Shown one piece after another: positions 32,973 to 35,885 of a DNA stretch of 35,885 bases. The translations under genes and the position numbers were made by a program. The DNA is from JAAFIP01 sp031431335 (GTDB lineage: Bacteria > Pseudomonadota > Gammaproteobacteria > Burkholderiales > Burkholderiaceae_C), in contig JANPDG010000080.1 in NCBI GenBank assembly GCA_031431335.1, forward strand, positions 1 to 35,885. Direction: 5' to 3'. Each line of letters opens with the position of its first letter. Within the stretch, counting starts at the first letter, position 1. The notes under the pieces were generated by a model. The model was not told the DNA's origin. It searched no databases and worked only from the letters and a program-made list of their open reading frames with translations.

Positions 32973-33629
32973 TCAACCTATTTTTGTGTAGTGCTCGTAA
33001 GCTTCGTCGATAGTATTAAAAGTTTCAAGTTGACCATTGGATAGCACTGCTCCACGATTGCAATATGTTTTTAAAATTTCTGGATCGTGGGAGACAATAA
33101 TAAAGGCGTGATTTTTTCGTTTTACAAAAAGTTCATCATGGCATCTTTGCCGGAATCTAGCATCACCTACTGCGATTACTTCATCAATTAGAAAACAATC
33201 GAAATCAATCGCAAGTGACAGGGCAAATGCCAAGCGTGCAACCATACCACTTGAGTAGTTTTTCACAGGTTCTAAGAAGTAATTACCCAGTTCAGCGAAA
33301 TCCTCGACAAAAGGGCGCACTTCCCCAGCATCTTTGCCGTAAATTCTCGCGATAAAACGCAAGTTGTCTAAACCAGTAAGACTTCCTTGGAATGAGCCGG
33401 TGAACGCCATTGGCCATGAGACTGACATGCTTCTCTTAATTACTCCTTGTGAGGGTAATTCAATGCCACTAATTAGTCGTACAAGCGTCGACTTACCTGA
33501 GCCGTTGCGGCCTAGAATTCCAAAATGGTCGCCTTGCAAGACCTGAAAACTAATATTTTTCAAAACTTGACGTTTACCATTCCTTGTGGGGTATTCTTTG
33601 CTCAATTCAATGGCATCAATCAATTTCAT
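32973..33629 (-). CDS. kpsT: Capsular polysaccharide ABC transporter ATPase
   Basis: A 218-residue ATPase of the KpsT/CtrD type. Walker A is GRNGSGKS (40-47), the signature region NYSSGM is at 124-129 and Walker B FLIDE at 146-150, followed by VIAVGDARFRQRC, a hallmark of polysaccharide exporters. The short length without a C-terminal carbohydrate-binding domain fits lipid-anchored capsule systems rather than Wzt. The start overlaps the kpsM stop by four bases (ATGA) and has GAGG just upstream. Confidence 0.93.
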   Translation of the reverse strand: MKLIDAIELSKEYPTRNGKRQVLKNISFQVLQGDHFGILGRNGSGKSTLVRLISGIELPSQGVIKRSMSVSWPMAFTGSFQGSLTGLDNLRFIARIYGKDAGEVRPFVEDFAELGNYFLEPVKNYSSGMVARLAFALSLAIDFDCFLIDEVIAVGDARFRQRCHDELFVKRKNHAFIIVSHDPEILKTYCNRGAVLSNGQLETFNTIDEAYEHYTKIG

Positions 33630-34426
33630 TGACCTCTTGATTCGAGTAGCCGCCTTACCCTTTGCAGCAAGATGAGACTAATGATAGTCATGGTAGTGCA
33701 GGCAACTACTGCATAAAATCCGTTGTAGTGGGTTTTAACTCTTTCACCAAAATAACCACCCCGTATCATTTCTGTTGCATTGAGCATAGGTACATAAGTA
33801 GCCATTTCATGTAGAAAAATGGGTAGCCAATCAACCATAAAAAAGGCACCTGATATTGTCAACATGAAATAGCTAGTGGGATGCCATAGTCTTTCAATAA
33901 TATCGCTGTATTCGCTTAAGCAACCTAAGATGACACCTAGCGCAACACTGAACCAACAGAGAATAAACCAGCCAAGCAGCATCAGAAAAATATCTGCTGG
34001 AGGCAAAATAAGTTCAAATGCTAAAAATGTAATCATTACCACAGCAAAGGAAGCTGTAATCGCGCATACCTCTAGCAGCATTCGTGCGATAAAAATGTCT
34101 GCAATTCGTACATTGCGATGGTACATAAGACTTCTATTGGATTCTATTGCTTTCAGTCCCCTGAAGGAGCAATTTCTCCACATGAGCAGAGAGGAATAAC
34201 CGGTCACGACAAAGGGGGCAACCTGCACCTTAAATCCGTGTAGATCGCGAGTAAAAGTCCATAGCGACACTACTCCGAGAGTAAACAAGATAGGCTCTAA
34301 GAACAACCACAAAAATCCAATATTGTGCCGTCCAAAGCGGGTAATAATTTCACGCATCAATAGCGCATGGATAATTCGTTTTTGAATTGTCCAGTTATCG
34401 AGCAATGTGTTTTGAGCCAATTGCAT
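33626..34426 (-). CDS. kpsM: Capsular polysaccharide ABC transporter permease
   Basis: About 266 residues from the ATG at 34426, one base after the kpsE stop; an open frame extends ten codons further into kpsE. It is an ABC-2 permease with about six membrane helices. The start LLMREIITRFGRHNIGFLWLFLEPILFTLGV is characteristic of KpsM/CtrC/BexB. With KpsT it moves the finished polysaccharide across the inner membrane to KpsE and the outer-membrane KpsD-like protein. Confidence 0.93.
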   Translation of the reverse strand: MQLAQNTLLDNWTIQKRIIHALLMREIITRFGRHNIGFLWLFLEPILFTLGVVSLWTFTRDLHGFKVQVAPFVVTGYSSLLMWRNCSFRGLKAIESNRSLMYHRNVRIADIFIARMLLEVCAITASFAVVMITFLAFELILPPADIFLMLLGWFILCWFSVALGVILGCLSEYSDIIERLWHPTSYFMLTISGAFFMVDWLPIFLHEMATYVPMLNATEMIRGGYFGERVKTHYNGFYAVVACTTMTIISLILLQRVRRLLESRGQ

Positions 34427-34427
34427 C

Positions 34428-35621
34428 TTAATTTTTGTGCTCTCGCAGACTTGCAATCAATAGACTCAATATCCCCCATGCCACTAACCCTAAAATAAGG
34501 AAAATCAGCACCGAACGGATTCTTCTGGGTTCCAGTGATGCATCTGGAGTGTTGGGCTGTACGATTCTTTCCAGGTAAAGTTGCTTCCTACGGCTCTCAT
34601 TGCGCGCCGTCTCTAGTGATGCAAGCGCACTAGCAAGTTGCCGATCCGCAAATGCTTTGTCAAGACCAAGCCTCTCGAAATCCGTCGTCTTATTCGTTAA
34701 TGAATTGTCGCCACTGCCTGCCACTTTCGCCATTTCGATATCCATATCACGCTGCAAAACTATAGCGCGCTGTTGCAAAACGGTGATTTGAGGATTATCA
34801 GGTGCTATAGTTTTAACTTGTGTAAGCTGCATCTTGGTTGCGATAAGCTCGTCTTGAAGCTTGCTTACTAAAAGTAATTGAGTCGCTGATTGACGCTCTG
34901 GGTCGAATACGGCGCGTTTATTACGAAAAGCAGCCATATTTAATGCTGCTTCTTTTGCTTTTAGTTCTGCTTCTTTCACCTCGGCAGAGGCATAACTTAT
35001 AAGATCGTTGCGGGCTCTAAGGTTAATTTGGTTAATTAAACTTTCACTCATCACCAGCAATGCTACATTGATTTCGTATGCGGTCTTCTGATCATATGAG
35101 CGAACACGCAACGTACTTATGCTTGAAGCGCTTTCGGAGTCAATTGAGATATGTTTTATATAGTATTTATAGAGACTTTCAAAACTAGTATCAGAGAATA
35201 AAGCTGGGTAACGAGATAGAAAATCCGCTCTTTCTGTGCCGAAAATCTCTTTCAAATTGAATTGAGAATTCAGCTGTTTCAAGGCATCACGTGACAGCAC
35301 AAAATCATGAACTGAAAAAACATCATCTTGGGATTGAGGAAATCCAGAGTTTGAAAAAATCGCACCTAATACGCTAGTGGACTGCTGCCGTTGTGGGCTG
35401 CGAACTACAAATCGCGACTCTGAAATATAGATGTCAGAAGCGATAAAACTGTAGTAAACAATAGCGCAGGATGTTGGAATCAAAACAGTGATTACAAAAA
35501 GCGAATTTTTTAGCAGCTTTAATATTGTTAGAAACATGAATTTCAAAATGACTCGTCTTTCGCAAATTAGATATTTTAAAATTGTATATTTTGAATACTT
35601 TACTAAATTAACGAAACGCAT
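34428..35621 (-). CDS. kpsE: Capsule export inner-membrane protein
   Basis: 397 residues with a membrane segment near 40-62 and a second near 369-390; the long region between is periplasmic and coiled-coil (about 220-300), the layout of polysaccharide co-polymerase type 3 proteins KpsE/CtrB/BexC. The ESRFVVRSP segment after the first helix and FERLGLDKAFADRQLASALASLETAR before the second are typical. It bridges the ABC transporter and the outer-membrane exporter. The start at 35621 overlaps the kpsD-like stop by 14 bases; a later ATG (residue 29) is possible. Confidence 0.91.
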   Translation of the reverse strand: MRFVNLVKYSKYTILKYLICERRVILKFMFLTILKLLKNSLFVITVLIPTSCAIVYYSFIASDIYISESRFVVRSPQRQQSTSVLGAIFSNSGFPQSQDDVFSVHDFVLSRDALKQLNSQFNLKEIFGTERADFLSRYPALFSDTSFESLYKYYIKHISIDSESASSISTLRVRSYDQKTAYEINVALLVMSESLINQINLRARNDLISYASAEVKEAELKAKEAALNMAAFRNKRAVFDPERQSATQLLLVSKLQDELIATKMQLTQVKTIAPDNPQITVLQQRAIVLQRDMDIEMAKVAGSGDNSLTNKTTDFERLGLDKAFADRQLASALASLETARNESRRKQLYLERIVQPNTPDASLEPRRIRSVLIFLILGLVAWGILSLLIASLREHKN

Positions 35622-35885
35622 TCACCGTACTAACCCCCGGCAACACAATCGTGTAAATCAAGTTCGCAAACTTCTGCCACTCAGCTGCAGGTGCGTTGGA
35701 CACATACATGACGTCTTTGTTTTCCATGGCGAAGGCTTGGGCTACAAAGAAGCTGGCGGGGTCTTTGAGGTCTAGGCGGTAGATGACGGGGACTTTGCCT
35801 TCGGGGGTGGTGGCAGGGCTGCGGGGCCAGGCCAGCGCATTAGCGTCTTCCATTCTGAAGATGAATATGCCCTGCGCGTCGGCCC
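35608..35885 (-). CDS. Polysaccharide export outer-membrane protein, KpsD/Wza-like (C-terminal part; gene continues beyond the window)
   Basis: Only the last about 90 residues are visible, open to the window edge. Text such as GIFIFRMED, PVIYRLDLKDPASFFVAQAFAMENKDVMYVSNAP and WQKFANLIYTIVLPG matches the C-terminal part of outer-membrane polysaccharide exporters (Wza/KpsD-type), where the protein ends in the DVMYVSNAP-type SLBB-adjacent region and a helix. It is first in the visible export operon, overlapping kpsE. This short stretch is GC-rich again, unlike the genes just after it. Confidence 0.85.
   Translation of the reverse strand, partial: ADAQGIFIFRMEDANALAWPRSPATTPEGKVPVIYRLDLKDPASFFVAQAFAMENKDVMYVSNAPAAEWQKFANLIYTIVLPGVSTVNAFR

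Noticed and set aside
33626..34456. kpsM start at 34456
   Set aside because: This would overlap kpsE by 29 bases; the ATG at 34426 one base after the kpsE stop is more economical.

Overview
The window looks like a chromosomal segment of a betaproteobacterium in Burkholderiales, most likely Comamonadaceae. This rests on gene order (folC - SPOR protein - cvpA - purF near metZ; gltX followed by tRNA-Ala/Glu/Asp), GC-rich codon use over the first 23 kb and the character of the proteins. I cannot name the genus.

Layout. 0.1-1.7 kb: a beta-hydroxyacid dehydrogenase-type reductase and a secreted histidine phosphatase (+). 1.75-6.2 kb (-): a YffB-like reductase, an orphan NarL-type histidine kinase, a diheme c4-like cytochrome and a membrane-anchored triheme cytochrome. 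6.4-10.8 kb (+): the folC-SPOR-cvpA-purF operon. 10.8-14.3 kb (-): a translationally coupled peptidase/ABC-exporter operon lying between purF and metZ. 14.4-18.6 kb (+): metZ, gltX, three tRNAs with a promoter and a strong terminator, then purU. 18.6-21.6 kb (-): a DMT transporter and a two-gene alkylation-repair unit (ogt and an Ada/AlkA fusion). 21.8-23.1 kb (-): rfbC and an rfbA broken by an internal deletion. 23.4-28.5 kb (+): two lipoprotein genes, the second a subtilisin-type protease with S-layer-homology-like repeats. 28.6-35.9 kb (-): a group 2/3-type capsule export and glycan-modification cluster (kpsD-like, kpsE, kpsM, kpsT, GT9, methyltransferase, polysaccharide pyruvyl transferase) with much more AT-rich coding than the left part.

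The most unusual signal is an interspersed short element of about 46 bp conserved core (about 65-75 bp in all). It occurs seven times between positions 47 and 23213 and I found no copy in the AT-rich capsule side. Five copies are intergenic, two of them directly against a start codon. The other two lie inside one gene, the triheme cytochrome, in the same reading frame, each adding a peptide with the core ISTSENS in a linker. This resembles in principle the protein-coding palindromic elements described in Rickettsia, but I do not recognise this family.

A second clear event is the rfbA deletion. The start of the gene (KGIILAGG) is joined out of frame to its MLAGIRDV segment across an 8-bp shared sequence, removing the nucleotide-binding signature.
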